Positions 17,021 through 23,901 of a stretch of 41,691 nucleotides of DNA are shown one piece after another. The DNA is from an uncultured Prochlorococcus sp. GTDB taxonomy: Bacteria; Cyanobacteriota; Cyanobacteriia; PCC-6307; Cyanobiaceae. The stretch's first letter is position 1. Each line of letters begins with the position of its first letter. The stretch spans positions 1 to 41,691 of the forward strand of contig CACLUD010000004.1 in NCBI GenBank assembly GCA_902609995.1, given 5' to 3'. Under the pieces are notes generated by a model. That model was not told where the DNA came from, did no database searches, and saw only the letters and a program-made list of their open reading frames with translations. The position numbers and the translations under genes are program-made.

Positions 17021-17973
17021 TGATCAAATTCTTTATTTATAAAATATTTATCTTCTATGAGATTATGAAGTTTGTTTAAATCAATTTGTAAGGAATCAAT
17101 AGCCTCATGTAGACCATCATTAATTATATCTTCAATTCTGATATAACTCCACTTTGCTTTGAGTAAACCCCTCATGCACTCAAGTTTTGAGGGATTATCT
17201 GAACTTGGAGAGGTGTCAATCATTTTTAGGGTATTACTTATACCATCTAAACAATATCTAACAGATCTTGGGAAATTATTATCTAGTAAGAGAAATCGTG
17301 CTACTGAATTTGGCTGGATAGAATTTTGTTCTGCTTTCCTGAACATCTGATAAGCACCTGCAGAACGCAAAAGAGCAATCCACTGCAATTCATCAAGGAC
17401 TCCTCCAAGCTCGTCTAAGCTTGGTAGTAATAAATAATATTTTACATCTAAGATTCTTGATGTCTTATCAGCTCTTTCTATTAATCTACCTAAAATACTA
17501 AATTGACATGCAAGATCTTTGCTAAGAGTGGCGTCTGTAATGCCATAAAACAACTGACATCCTCTTCTTATTTCACTTAATTGTTCCTGCCTTGGAAGGT
17601 CCCATATAGATTCCCCTTCTTGTAAATTCCAATATAAAATATTTATTTGTTCCCACATTTCAGAAGTCATTACATCCCTTATTTGCCTTGCGTTTTCCCT
17701 AGCTAATTGGATACAAGAGATTATGCTGTTGGGATTAATTCGATCCCTAATTAAAAAATTAATAACATCATCCTGTTTTTTCTCAGGAAATCTAGAATCA
17801 AATGTTTCTCTATCACTTGAAGCATCAATTAGAGGCAGCCATGGTTCAGCACTGCCTGGTGGACAATCTAAAGACATTGCTTCACTAACCTCCACGAAAC
17901 GAGATATATTTTCCGCACGTTCTAAATAACGATTAATCCAATAAAGAGATTCAGCTACCCGACTTAAAAGCAT
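17017..17973 (-). CDS. Alpha-E domain protein (DUF403)
   Basis: A 318-residue all-helical protein beginning MLLSRVAESLYWINRYLERAENISRFVEV, the unmistakable start of the alpha-E (DUF403) family. Later helices include IISCIQLARENARQIRDVMTSEMWEQINILYWNL and RLIERADKTSRILDVKYYLL. It has no known catalytic residues and is thought to act as a partner of the ATP-grasp enzyme encoded 1 base upstream. Tight spacing to both neighbours indicates a single operon. Length is normal for the family. Confidence 0.93.
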   Translation of the reverse strand: MLLSRVAESLYWINRYLERAENISRFVEVSEAMSLDCPPGSAEPWLPLIDASSDRETFDSRFPEKKQDDVINFLIRDRINPNSIISCIQLARENARQIRDVMTSEMWEQINILYWNLQEGESIWDLPRQEQLSEIRRGCQLFYGITDATLSKDLACQFSILGRLIERADKTSRILDVKYYLLLPSLDELGGVLDELQWIALLRSAGAYQMFRKAEQNSIQPNSVARFLLLDNNFPRSVRYCLDGISNTLKMIDTSPSSDNPSKLECMRGLLKAKWSYIRIEDIINDGLHEAIDSLQIDLNKLHNLIEDKYFINKEFDQ

Positions 17974-17974
17974 T

Positions 17975-19420
17975 CTAATTTCCTACAACCCATGTATCTT
18001 TGCAACCCCCTCCTTGAGAAGAATTGACTACTAATGAACCTTTTTTTAAAGCAACTCTAGTTAGACCTCCTGGACTTACCCATGAATCCTTTCCCCTTAA
18101 AATGTAAGGTCTTAAATCAACATGACATGGATAAAGTTCACCATCGCATAATGAGGGAACTGTAGAAAGTTCTAGAGTAGGTTGAGCTATAAAATTTCTA
18201 GGATTATTTTTGATTTTGTCTGAGAATTCATTTATTTCATTTGTAGTTGATTGAGGACCAATTAACATTCCATAACCTCCAGCTTCAGAGACTGATTTGA
18301 CAACAAGTTTTGGAAGGTTCTTTAAGACATATTCTCTATCCTTTTCGTAAAAACAAATATAGGTTTCAACATTTTTTATTATTGGTTCTTCATCAAGAAA
18401 ATATTTGATCATTTTAGGAACAAAAGAATAAATCATTTTGTCATCTGCTATTCCTGTCCCAGGAACATTCGCAACAGCAACATGACCAGCCTTCATGACA
18501 TCCAGTAAACCACTAACTCCTAAATATGAATCTTTTCTAAAATGTATAGGATCTAAAAAATCATCATCAATCCTTCTATAAATTACATCTACTCTTTTTA
18601 ATCCAGAAGTAGTCTTTAAATAAACATAATCATCGTTACAAATTAAATCATGACCTTGAACTAATTGAATACCCATTTCTTGAGCTAAATAACTATGTTC
18701 AAAATATGCACTATTAAAAATCCCCGGTGTTAATAAAACTATTTTTGGTGTATCAGTCCAAATAGCTAGTTCTTGGAGAGTCTTTAATAAAAATGATGGG
18801 TATTCATCAATAGGTTTAACTATCCTGCCTGAGAAAAGATTAGGGAAGATATTCTTCATCACTAATCTATTCTCCAAAAAATAAGCCACACCTGAAGGAC
18901 ATCTCAAATTGTCTTCTAAAACATGCCAAGTCCCTTGACCATCTCTTATTAGATCAAGTCCTGATATTTGACACCATTTGTTTAATGGAGGCTTAAAACC
19001 CAACATTTGAGGCCTCCATCCATCTGAGCTCTCAATTAATTCTCTTGGAATTATTCCATCATTAATTATATTTTGAGAATTATATATATCATCTAAGAAA
19101 AGATCTATGGCCTCAAGTCTCTGCTTTAAGCCTTCTTCTAAGGTTATCCAGTCTTGCTTACTTATTATTCTCGGTAAAGGGTCAAAAGGTAATATTCTTT
19201 CTGTACCTTTTAAGCCTGTGTCGTTTAACCTAAAAGTTGCTCCATGTCTTAGTAATAACTTCTTCGCCGCCGAATGATTTCTGTTTAGTTCTTCTAAACC
19301 CATGTTATCTAAGGAAGATAATAAGGGGGTTAAAATTTCTCTGGCAGAATTTAAATTATCTTTAAAGTATTCATCAAAATTATTTTTAGGACGATAATTT
19401 GAAAACATATATCTCTTCAT
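17975..19420 (-). CDS. Circularly permuted ATP-grasp enzyme (DUF404/DUF407)
   Basis: A 481-residue protein. The N-terminal region carries RIISKQDWITLEEGLKQRLEAIDLFL and the block WCQISGLDLIRDGQGTWHVLEDNLRCPSGVAYFLENR. The C-terminal half has the ATP-grasp elements VVKSVSEAGGYGMLIGP (nucleotide lysine/glycine loop), FIAQPTLELSTVP and HVDLRPYILRGKDSWVSPGGLTRVAL. These identify the circularly permuted ATP-grasp family, predicted to form amide bonds between amino acids or peptides. It is the first gene of the operon with alpha-E and transglutaminase genes; a 126-base divergent intergenic region upstream likely holds the promoter. An ATG four codons in (19408) is an alternative start. Confidence 0.92.
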   Translation of the reverse strand: MKRYMFSNYRPKNNFDEYFKDNLNSAREILTPLLSSLDNMGLEELNRNHSAAKKLLLRHGATFRLNDTGLKGTERILPFDPLPRIISKQDWITLEEGLKQRLEAIDLFLDDIYNSQNIINDGIIPRELIESSDGWRPQMLGFKPPLNKWCQISGLDLIRDGQGTWHVLEDNLRCPSGVAYFLENRLVMKNIFPNLFSGRIVKPIDEYPSFLLKTLQELAIWTDTPKIVLLTPGIFNSAYFEHSYLAQEMGIQLVQGHDLICNDDYVYLKTTSGLKRVDVIYRRIDDDFLDPIHFRKDSYLGVSGLLDVMKAGHVAVANVPGTGIADDKMIYSFVPKMIKYFLDEEPIIKNVETYICFYEKDREYVLKNLPKLVVKSVSEAGGYGMLIGPQSTTNEINEFSDKIKNNPRNFIAQPTLELSTVPSLCDGELYPCHVDLRPYILRGKDSWVSPGGLTRVALKKGSLVVNSSQGGGCKDTWVVGN

Positions 19421-19546
19421 TTGTTAACTTTTTACTTTAGCTAGGGACGATATTTAGTATTTAAAACTACAAAAAGAAATATCCATAAACTAAATCTATT
19501 TCAATATTTTATGCATTGAACTATATTTCTTAAAAATATAGAAAAC

Positions 19547-19783
19547 ATGAATTCTGGCAATTGGCAATTTGTTTTTTTTAGATATTTTGCGAGTTTACTT
19601 TTTATTCTCTCTCATAGTTTACTTGTTTTAGATCATCTACCAACTGGAGCTGCACTTCATGGTTTGGGAGAAGTTTTTATAGCGCCTTGGGCTTTTAGGG
19701 AAAGGGCTTGGGATTTAGTTGTTATTGCAATTTTATTTTTCTTTTTTGATATTTGGGGATTGATTAACACTCCTTGGAATTAG
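19547..19783 (+). CDS. Small two-span membrane protein, unknown
   Basis: A 78-residue protein with two hydrophobic spans (about 8-28 and 57-72) joined by a loop with HLPTGAALHGLGEVFIAPWAFRERAWD. I do not recognise the family. The loop contains conserved-looking His, Gly and Pro-Trp residues. It is divergent from the ATP-grasp operon, and the downstream small exported protein starts 41 bases later. Confidence 0.65.
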   Translation: MNSGNWQFVFFRYFASLLFILSHSLLVLDHLPTGAALHGLGEVFIAPWAFRERAWDLVVIAILFFFFDIWGLINTPWN

Positions 19784-19824
19784 TTGATAATATCAATTTA
19801 GGCTTGGTAAATAATTTACTAAAA

Positions 19825-20046
19825 ATGAAATTCAAAATAAAACAAACTCATAAATTAATTTTATTTATCTTTATAACAAATACTCTTTTTTTACAAGCTC
19901 ACGATTCATTTAATGGAGGATGTAAAAATCATTGTAAAGAATCTGTTAAACCTTTAATTTTGAATAAAGAGTTAAATAATTCTAGTTATAAAAATAAAAT
20001 TGAAGATGATGATTCTTGTTTAAGTAAATCACTTTGTAGAGGTTGA
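19825..20046 (+). CDS. Small exported cysteine-rich protein, unknown
   Basis: A 73-residue protein with a signal peptide (KLILFIFITNTLFLQA) and a short mature part. The mature part holds two C-x3-C pairs: GGCKNHCKES and SCLSKSLCRG. The pairs could bind a metal or form disulfides. The frame is open back to 19774, but the ATG at 19825 gives a proper signal sequence, so I chose it. Its last 61 bases overlap the end of the zinc-ribbon gene on the other strand. Confidence 0.55.
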   Translation: MKFKIKQTHKLILFIFITNTLFLQAHDSFNGGCKNHCKESVKPLILNKELNNSSYKNKIEDDDSCLSKSLCRG

Positions 20047-20321
20047 TAAAATCTTGTTTTTGAATTTTTCTCGATGAAATTTGTACTTGCATTGTAGTTT
20101 CTACTAGGAGGATTTATTTGGTTTTTAATTAGAATAATAAACGTGTAAATCAATGGAACTACTAGCGATAAGGAGGCAATAATGGCAATTATTTGATTTA
20201 TTTTAATCAATGGCTTTTTTACTAGAGGGTCACCACATAACCCACATATTAATTCTCCAGATGTTGACTTTTTTTGAAATTGATATTTGGGATTACAGTA
20301 TGGACAATAGTAATTATTCAT
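19986..20321 (-). CDS. Zinc-ribbon membrane protein, unknown
   Basis: A 111-residue protein with an N-terminal zinc ribbon of four cysteines (YYCPYCNPKYQF and LICGLCGDPL, about residues 5-35), a hydrophobic span (about 47-66) and a hydrophilic tail. It is likely a membrane-anchored zinc-binding protein with the ribbon in the cytoplasm. Function unknown. Its 3' end overlaps the convergent cysteine-rich gene by 61 bases. That overlap is long for such a compact genome, but the clean CxxC pairs support it. Confidence 0.72.
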   Translation of the reverse strand: MNNYYCPYCNPKYQFQKKSTSGELICGLCGDPLVKKPLIKINQIIAIIASLSLVVPLIYTFIILIKNQINPPSRNYNASTNFIEKNSKTRFYQPLQSDLLKQESSSSILFL

Positions 20322-20449
20322 TGATTAAAACAAAATTAATTTTCTTATTATTAGAAATATAAAAAATTTATTTTGTAATAAGACTTCTAGCCAAAGTAAG
20401 ATTTTTGAAGTAAAAGATTTATACCAATAGTTCAATTTAATCCCCTTCG

Positions 20450-20593
20450 CTATGAATAGAAATGGTGTGATCTCTGATCATCTACATCTGTTAAAAGATC
20501 ATGTTTCTTTAATTTTTTAAGGACATTGTTGTATTCGATTTCATTAACAGCTCTAGCTAATAAATCATAAAAGAATCTAAGTTTTTTTGACAT
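20450..20593 (-). CDS. Small basic protein, unknown
   Basis: A 47-residue reading frame (starts MSKKLRFFYDLLARAVNEIE, ends DDQRSHHFYS) with ATG start and TAG stop. The amphipathic, Leu/Lys-rich middle (NNVLKKLKKHDLL) looks like real protein rather than random AT-rich translation. It is helical, soluble and unrecognised. It is isolated, with about 130 bases to each neighbour. Confidence 0.6.
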   Translation of the reverse strand: MSKKLRFFYDLLARAVNEIEYNNVLKKLKKHDLLTDVDDQRSHHFYS

Positions 20594-20679
20594 TATTTTA
20601 TTTCTAACCAAGTAAAGTTTCTTATTACAATAGATAGCTAAAAAAATATAATAATGCCAAAAGTAGTTTTTTTAGCCCA

Positions 20680-20715
20680 AATAAAAGGAGAGCTTTTAAA
20701 AGCTCTCCTTTTATT
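20680..20715. terminator. Perfect 36-bp palindrome, probable bidirectional terminator
   Basis: Two 18-base arms (AATAAAAGGAGAGCTTTT and its exact complement) meet with no loop. The GC core GGAGAGC..GCTCTCC is flanked by A/T runs on both sides, so the RNA hairpin is followed by T-rich sequence in either direction. It most likely ends transcripts from both strands. The genes it would serve on the plus strand are not obvious, so it may also end an unannotated small RNA beginning near 20637 (a TACAAT box lies at 20626-20631). Confidence 0.7.
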
Positions 20716-20760
20716 CTCTTACTTATTTTATTTATCAAAATTAACAACTAGCCTAAATCA

Positions 20761-20910
20761 TTGATCCTTGTTGTTAATTATTTTTCAGCTAAAAATAACC
20801 TTAAAAAACTAATAGTTTTTAACTGGGGCAAAGACTCTAGAATTGAACTTTTTCCTGTAGGGCACCTAAACGATGCGAAAGAAGTAAGTTCAGACATTAA
20901 TAAAAAATAA
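20761..20910 (+). pseudogene. Possible small gene or gene remnant
   Basis: From a TTG at 20761 the frame reads 49 residues. The second half (LKKLIVFNWGKDSRIELFPVGHLNDAKEV) looks strikingly protein-like compared with its surroundings. No good ribosome-binding site or ATG precedes it, and a TAG lies upstream at 20749. It could be the 3' remainder of a longer gene or a short gene with a weak start. The family is not recognised. Confidence 0.3.
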
Positions 20911-21065
20911 TTGGAGCAGTTAATTAAATTAGTTCGGAATTATTCCGAAATTGCAGGCAGGCTATCGATCATTTTGAAAGACCTCCTAAAACTCAACAAT
21001 TACAAATTAATTAAAAACTTTTAAAAAAACAATCCGTTTTTATACGCATTGATTTTTAATCCAAA
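20911..21065. other. Non-coding stretch with a short inverted repeat
   Basis: No convincing reading frame on either strand. TTCGGAATTATTCCGAA (20933-20949) is a perfect 8-base inverted repeat around one base, without a T run. It could be an operator or the relic of a terminator. A GGCAGGC..GAC rich patch follows. Nothing else is recognisable. Confidence 0.4.
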
Positions 21066-21134
21066 ATGTCCGATAGTAATAATCAATTTGTTTATTTTAC
21101 GCTTTTAATTTTATATATCTTGTTTATTTTTTAG
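21066..21134 (+). CDS. Possible 22-residue membrane peptide
   Basis: ATG to TAG reading frame giving a short hydrophilic start (MSDSNNQFVY) and one hydrophobic stretch (FTLLILYILFIF). Size and shape resemble small photosystem or b6f subunits, but it matches none I know. Chance is quite possible in AT-rich DNA. Confidence 0.2.
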   Translation: MSDSNNQFVYFTLLILYILFIF

Positions 21135-21205
21135 GAAGTTTTGCTTATTTCTTTTCTTATCTCTCTCGTTTATCTTAACCCTAAATGAATTGAGGAAATC
21201 CATTT

Positions 21206-21379
21206 ATGACTAATTCAAAAATTCAAAATAATCACAATAATGATATTAATAATAATAAAAATAATCCCGTAGATAAATATTTACAATGTCTTTCATATTG
21301 CGATATTCATCCAAAAGGTATTGATAATGATTGCGAAGTGATTTGTATTGAGAGACATTTGAAAACTAATTATTGGTAA
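21206..21379 (+). CDS. Small cysteine-containing protein, unknown
   Basis: A 57-residue protein. An Asn-rich start is followed by YLQCLSYCDIHPKGIDNDCE and VICIERHLK, with four cysteines and two histidines in a tight pattern that could form a zinc or iron site. It has a strong ribosome-binding site (TGAGGAAA, 21190-21197) before the ATG. It is convergent with the WD40 gene, 16 bases between stops, next to the zinc locus. Function unknown. Confidence 0.72.
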   Translation: MTNSKIQNNHNNDINNNKNNPVDKYLQCLSYCDIHPKGIDNDCEVICIERHLKTNYW

Positions 21380-21395
21380 AGATATAAGCTAGAAA

Positions 21396-22469
21396 TTACT
21401 TGAAACCTTTTGAAGAGGAACTTGTTCGGACTTTAAAATTCCAAACGGTTACAACACCCTTCGCATTAACTGCAGCTAAAGCGCAGTCATCGGGTCTCCA
21501 AGCAATATCTCCAACTAAATCTCCAGCAAAAGCAGCTCCTACAGGATCCCCATTTCCGTCGTTTTTAAGAAAACTAGCTACTACCGAACCATCTCTTGAA
21601 CCTGAAGCAACTAGCAAACCTTTGTTAGAAAAAGCTAGGCTAGAAATTGGTTCAGTATGATGACATAATTCTCCCGGCATTGTTCCTTCAGGGCCATTTC
21701 CTGAAAAACTCCATACTGTAATTCTTTCGCTACCACTAGTTGCTAATAGCATGCCACTATCGTCGAAAGAAAGGTGAGAAGGCTTTCCAGGATAACCTGT
21801 CATTTCAGCATCAAGTCCAGTTGATCTACGCCAGAAATGTACAGAATTATCTTGACTCCCACAGGCGACAATATCTCCATCAGGGCTTAACTGCATTGAA
21901 ACTAGTGAACCTTGCCATTCAAGTTTCTGATTAGTCCTTTTATTTGCTATGTCAAAGAAAGTTACGCGTCCGTAGCATGCAGTTGCTAATTCATTATTAT
22001 TCGACCACGATATGGCACTTACTGTACTCGGATGTTCTTCTGAAACCCATTGTTCATTACCATCTTGATTAAATACATATACTTTTTTGGAAAAAACTAC
22101 GGCTAAATATAAACCTCCATTTGACCAACTTAAATGTTCTACCCAACCTTTACCAAGTTTAATGGCTTTAATTTCCTCCCCATTATTGCAATTTAATATT
22201 CGAACTATTCCGTCTTGCCCTGAAGTTGCAAAAATCTCTCCATTCGGATGGATAGACATTGCAAGAAGACCTCCGGAATGGGCTTCATCCTTTTTCCAAA
22301 TAAGCTTTCCTGTATCTCCTTCGAACCCATAAAGCCCTCCAACTACGTCTCCAACGATAAAGAGTTTCCCTTTTAAAGCCCAACCACAAACTATTGCATA
22401 ATCATCAACTTCAGCAGACCATCCTTCATGAAACATTCCTCTAGGGCTAAAAGGTTCTATATCAGGCAC
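21396..22469 (-). CDS. WD40-repeat beta-propeller protein of the zinc locus
   Basis: A 357-residue protein built of about seven WD40-type repeats, for example SIHPNGEIFATSGQDGIVRI, QLSPDGDIVACGSQDNSVHFW, SFDDSGMLLATSGSERITVW and AFSNKGLLVASGSRDGSVV. No signal peptide, so cytosolic. It should be a protein-interaction platform. Its GTG start lies 13 bases inside the 3' end of the COG0523 GTPase gene, so the two are translationally coupled and likely act together. Partner and function are not known; placement suggests a role in handing zinc from the GTPase to targets, which is inference. Confidence 0.9.
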   Translation of the reverse strand: MPDIEPFSPRGMFHEGWSAEVDDYAIVCGWALKGKLFIVGDVVGGLYGFEGDTGKLIWKKDEAHSGGLLAMSIHPNGEIFATSGQDGIVRILNCNNGEEIKAIKLGKGWVEHLSWSNGGLYLAVVFSKKVYVFNQDGNEQWVSEEHPSTVSAISWSNNNELATACYGRVTFFDIANKRTNQKLEWQGSLVSMQLSPDGDIVACGSQDNSVHFWRRSTGLDAEMTGYPGKPSHLSFDDSGMLLATSGSERITVWSFSGNGPEGTMPGELCHHTEPISSLAFSNKGLLVASGSRDGSVVASFLKNDGNGDPVGAAFAGDLVGDIAWRPDDCALAAVNAKGVVTVWNFKVRTSSSSKGFK

Positions 22470-23815
22470 TTATCAAATCCCTCTTGCATTTCTTTTTCAT
22501 TTAGATTTCTTCCAATAAACACGAGTTGATTTCTTCGTGGTTCATTTCCCCATTCTTTATCTGGTTGGGCAGTAAATAACATATGAACTCCTTGAAATAC
22601 TATTCGGCGTGGGTTGCCAGAATAACTTATAAACCCTTTTGTTCTGAATATATCAACTCCTTTCTCGGAAAGAAGTCTTCCCATCCAAGTATTCAACTTT
22701 TCAGGATCAACATCTCCAAAACGCTCTATTGCAATTGATCCAACTTCATCATCATGTTCATGTTCTGCGACCCAGTTTCTTTCAGTTTTAAACGGGATTT
22801 CCTTAACATTATTTTGGGAATCTATTTTTATCACTTTCATATTGAATTCTTCAGCAGTATGTTGCGTGAATAATCCAACTTTTGACGTTTTTTCAACATC
22901 CAAAATAAAAGACTTAGATCCTTTGTTTTGCAATTTAAGACTTACATGCTCATCATATGGAATAGTATTTCCAGGTTCTAAGTTTTTAGCTTTTTCTGCA
23001 TAACGTCTTACAGAGGCTTCTGCACCCTCTTTTAATTCTTCTTCACTAAATCCTTGATTAGCAAAAGCTACTATGGACATTTCAGGATCAGGCCCTTCTT
23101 CAAGTTTTAATTCATATTTTCCAGGCTCGAGCTCATAAACTCCTGACCATTCAAAAGGATATTCAGGTTCTAAGAAAGTTGGTCTACGCTTTAAAATTTG
23201 GTCAAGATCGAATGCACTCAAATTTAAAACTGTATCGATAGGAACCTCTGCTTTCTCCGCTCGAATAATTCGAGTCATTCGATTCATATCTCTTAATCTT
23301 GATTCAAGGTTATCAAGTGCATCATCTGAGACTAAATCAGTTTTATTAAGGACTAAGACATCTGCAAATGCCACTTGCTCAGAACTCTCATCACTACGCC
23401 CAAGTTGTTGATCAATATGAGCTGCATCAACTAATGTAACTATTCCATCAAGTGTGAATTCAGAACTAATTTCCTCATCCATAAAAAATGTTTGAGCAAC
23501 AGGACCAGGGTCAGCTAATCCAGTTGTTTCTACTAAAACATAGTCAAATTTATCCCTTCTTTTCATTAAATTACCAAGGACTCTAATAAGATCTCCGCGA
23601 ACAGTACAACAAATGCAACCATTAGACATCTCAAATACTTCTTCATCGGCATTTATTACAAGACCTTGATCTATCCCAACTTCACCGTATTCATTCTCAA
23701 TAACGGCTATTCTCTTACCATGCTCTTCACTTAATATTCTATTAAGAAGAGTTGTTTTACCTGAGCCTAAGAATCCAGTAAGGATTGTGACAGGAACTTT
23801 TTCTTTGATACTCAT
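22457..23815 (-). CDS. COG0523 (CobW/ZNG1-type) GTPase with an inserted extra domain
   Basis: A 452-residue G3E GTPase, longer than the usual 320-400. Walker A is GFLGSGKTT (14-22). The metal-binding CxCC (Cys67-Ile-Cys69-Cys70) lies in NGCICC, and the G4 motif is NKTD (157-160). A His-rich EHEHDDE is at 351-357, then a CobW C-terminal domain (about 358-440, FGDVDPEKLNTWMGRLL). Between GTPase and C-terminal parts is an extra domain (about 220-330: FEWSGVYELEPGKYEL ... LFTQHTAEEF) that is recognisably similar to two copies inside ZnuA next door. Location between znu genes and a Zur-like box upstream indicate a zinc-allocation chaperone rather than a cobalamin enzyme. ATG start. Confidence 0.9.
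   Translation of the reverse strand: MSIKEKVPVTILTGFLGSGKTTLLNRILSEEHGKRIAVIENEYGEVGIDQGLVINADEEVFEMSNGCICCTVRGDLIRVLGNLMKRRDKFDYVLVETTGLADPGPVAQTFFMDEEISSEFTLDGIVTLVDAAHIDQQLGRSDESSEQVAFADVLVLNKTDLVSDDALDNLESRLRDMNRMTRIIRAEKAEVPIDTVLNLSAFDLDQILKRRPTFLEPEYPFEWSGVYELEPGKYELKLEEGPDPEMSIVAFANQGFSEEELKEGAEASVRRYAEKAKNLEPGNTIPYDEHVSLKLQNKGSKSFILDVEKTSKVGLFTQHTAEEFNMKVIKIDSQNNVKEIPFKTERNWVAEHEHDDEVGSIAIERFGDVDPEKLNTWMGRLLSEKGVDIFRTKGFISYSGNPRRIVFQGVHMLFTAQPDKEWGNEPRRNQLVFIGRNLNEKEMQEGFDKCLI
22826..23158 (-). other. Shared FEW/HxxxE domain, single copy in the GTPase
   Basis: Residues about 220-330 of the GTPase. Matching blocks with the ZnuA copies are FEWSGVYEL, G-x-Y after it, DPEMSIV, SFILDVE and LFTQHTAEEF. 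His319 and Glu323 keep the H-x3-E spacing. The alignment is by eye. Confidence 0.7.
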
Positions 23816-23871
23816 CTATAAATTGATCTAATTAAAATAATGCCTGGCAATCAATATACTAGACATTATTT

Positions 23872-23890
23872 GATAATGAAAACCGTTATT
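23872..23890. promoter_or_regulatory. Fur/Zur-type operator before the GTPase-WD40 genes
   Basis: GATAATGAAAACCGTTATT agrees at 15 of 19 positions with the classical GATAATGATAATCATTATC Fur-family consensus. It lies 57-75 bases upstream of the GTPase start, in the 86-base gap after znuA, with an AT-rich -10-like TATATT (reverse strand, about 23853-23858) between. With zur encoded nearby, zinc-dependent repression is the likely meaning. Confidence 0.6.
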
Positions 23891-23901
23891 AATAGAAAAA
23901 T

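Noticed and set aside
20654..20764. 36-residue plus-strand frame running through the perfect palindrome
   Set aside because: A hydrophobic translation of hairpin sequence; the palindrome is better explained as a terminator.
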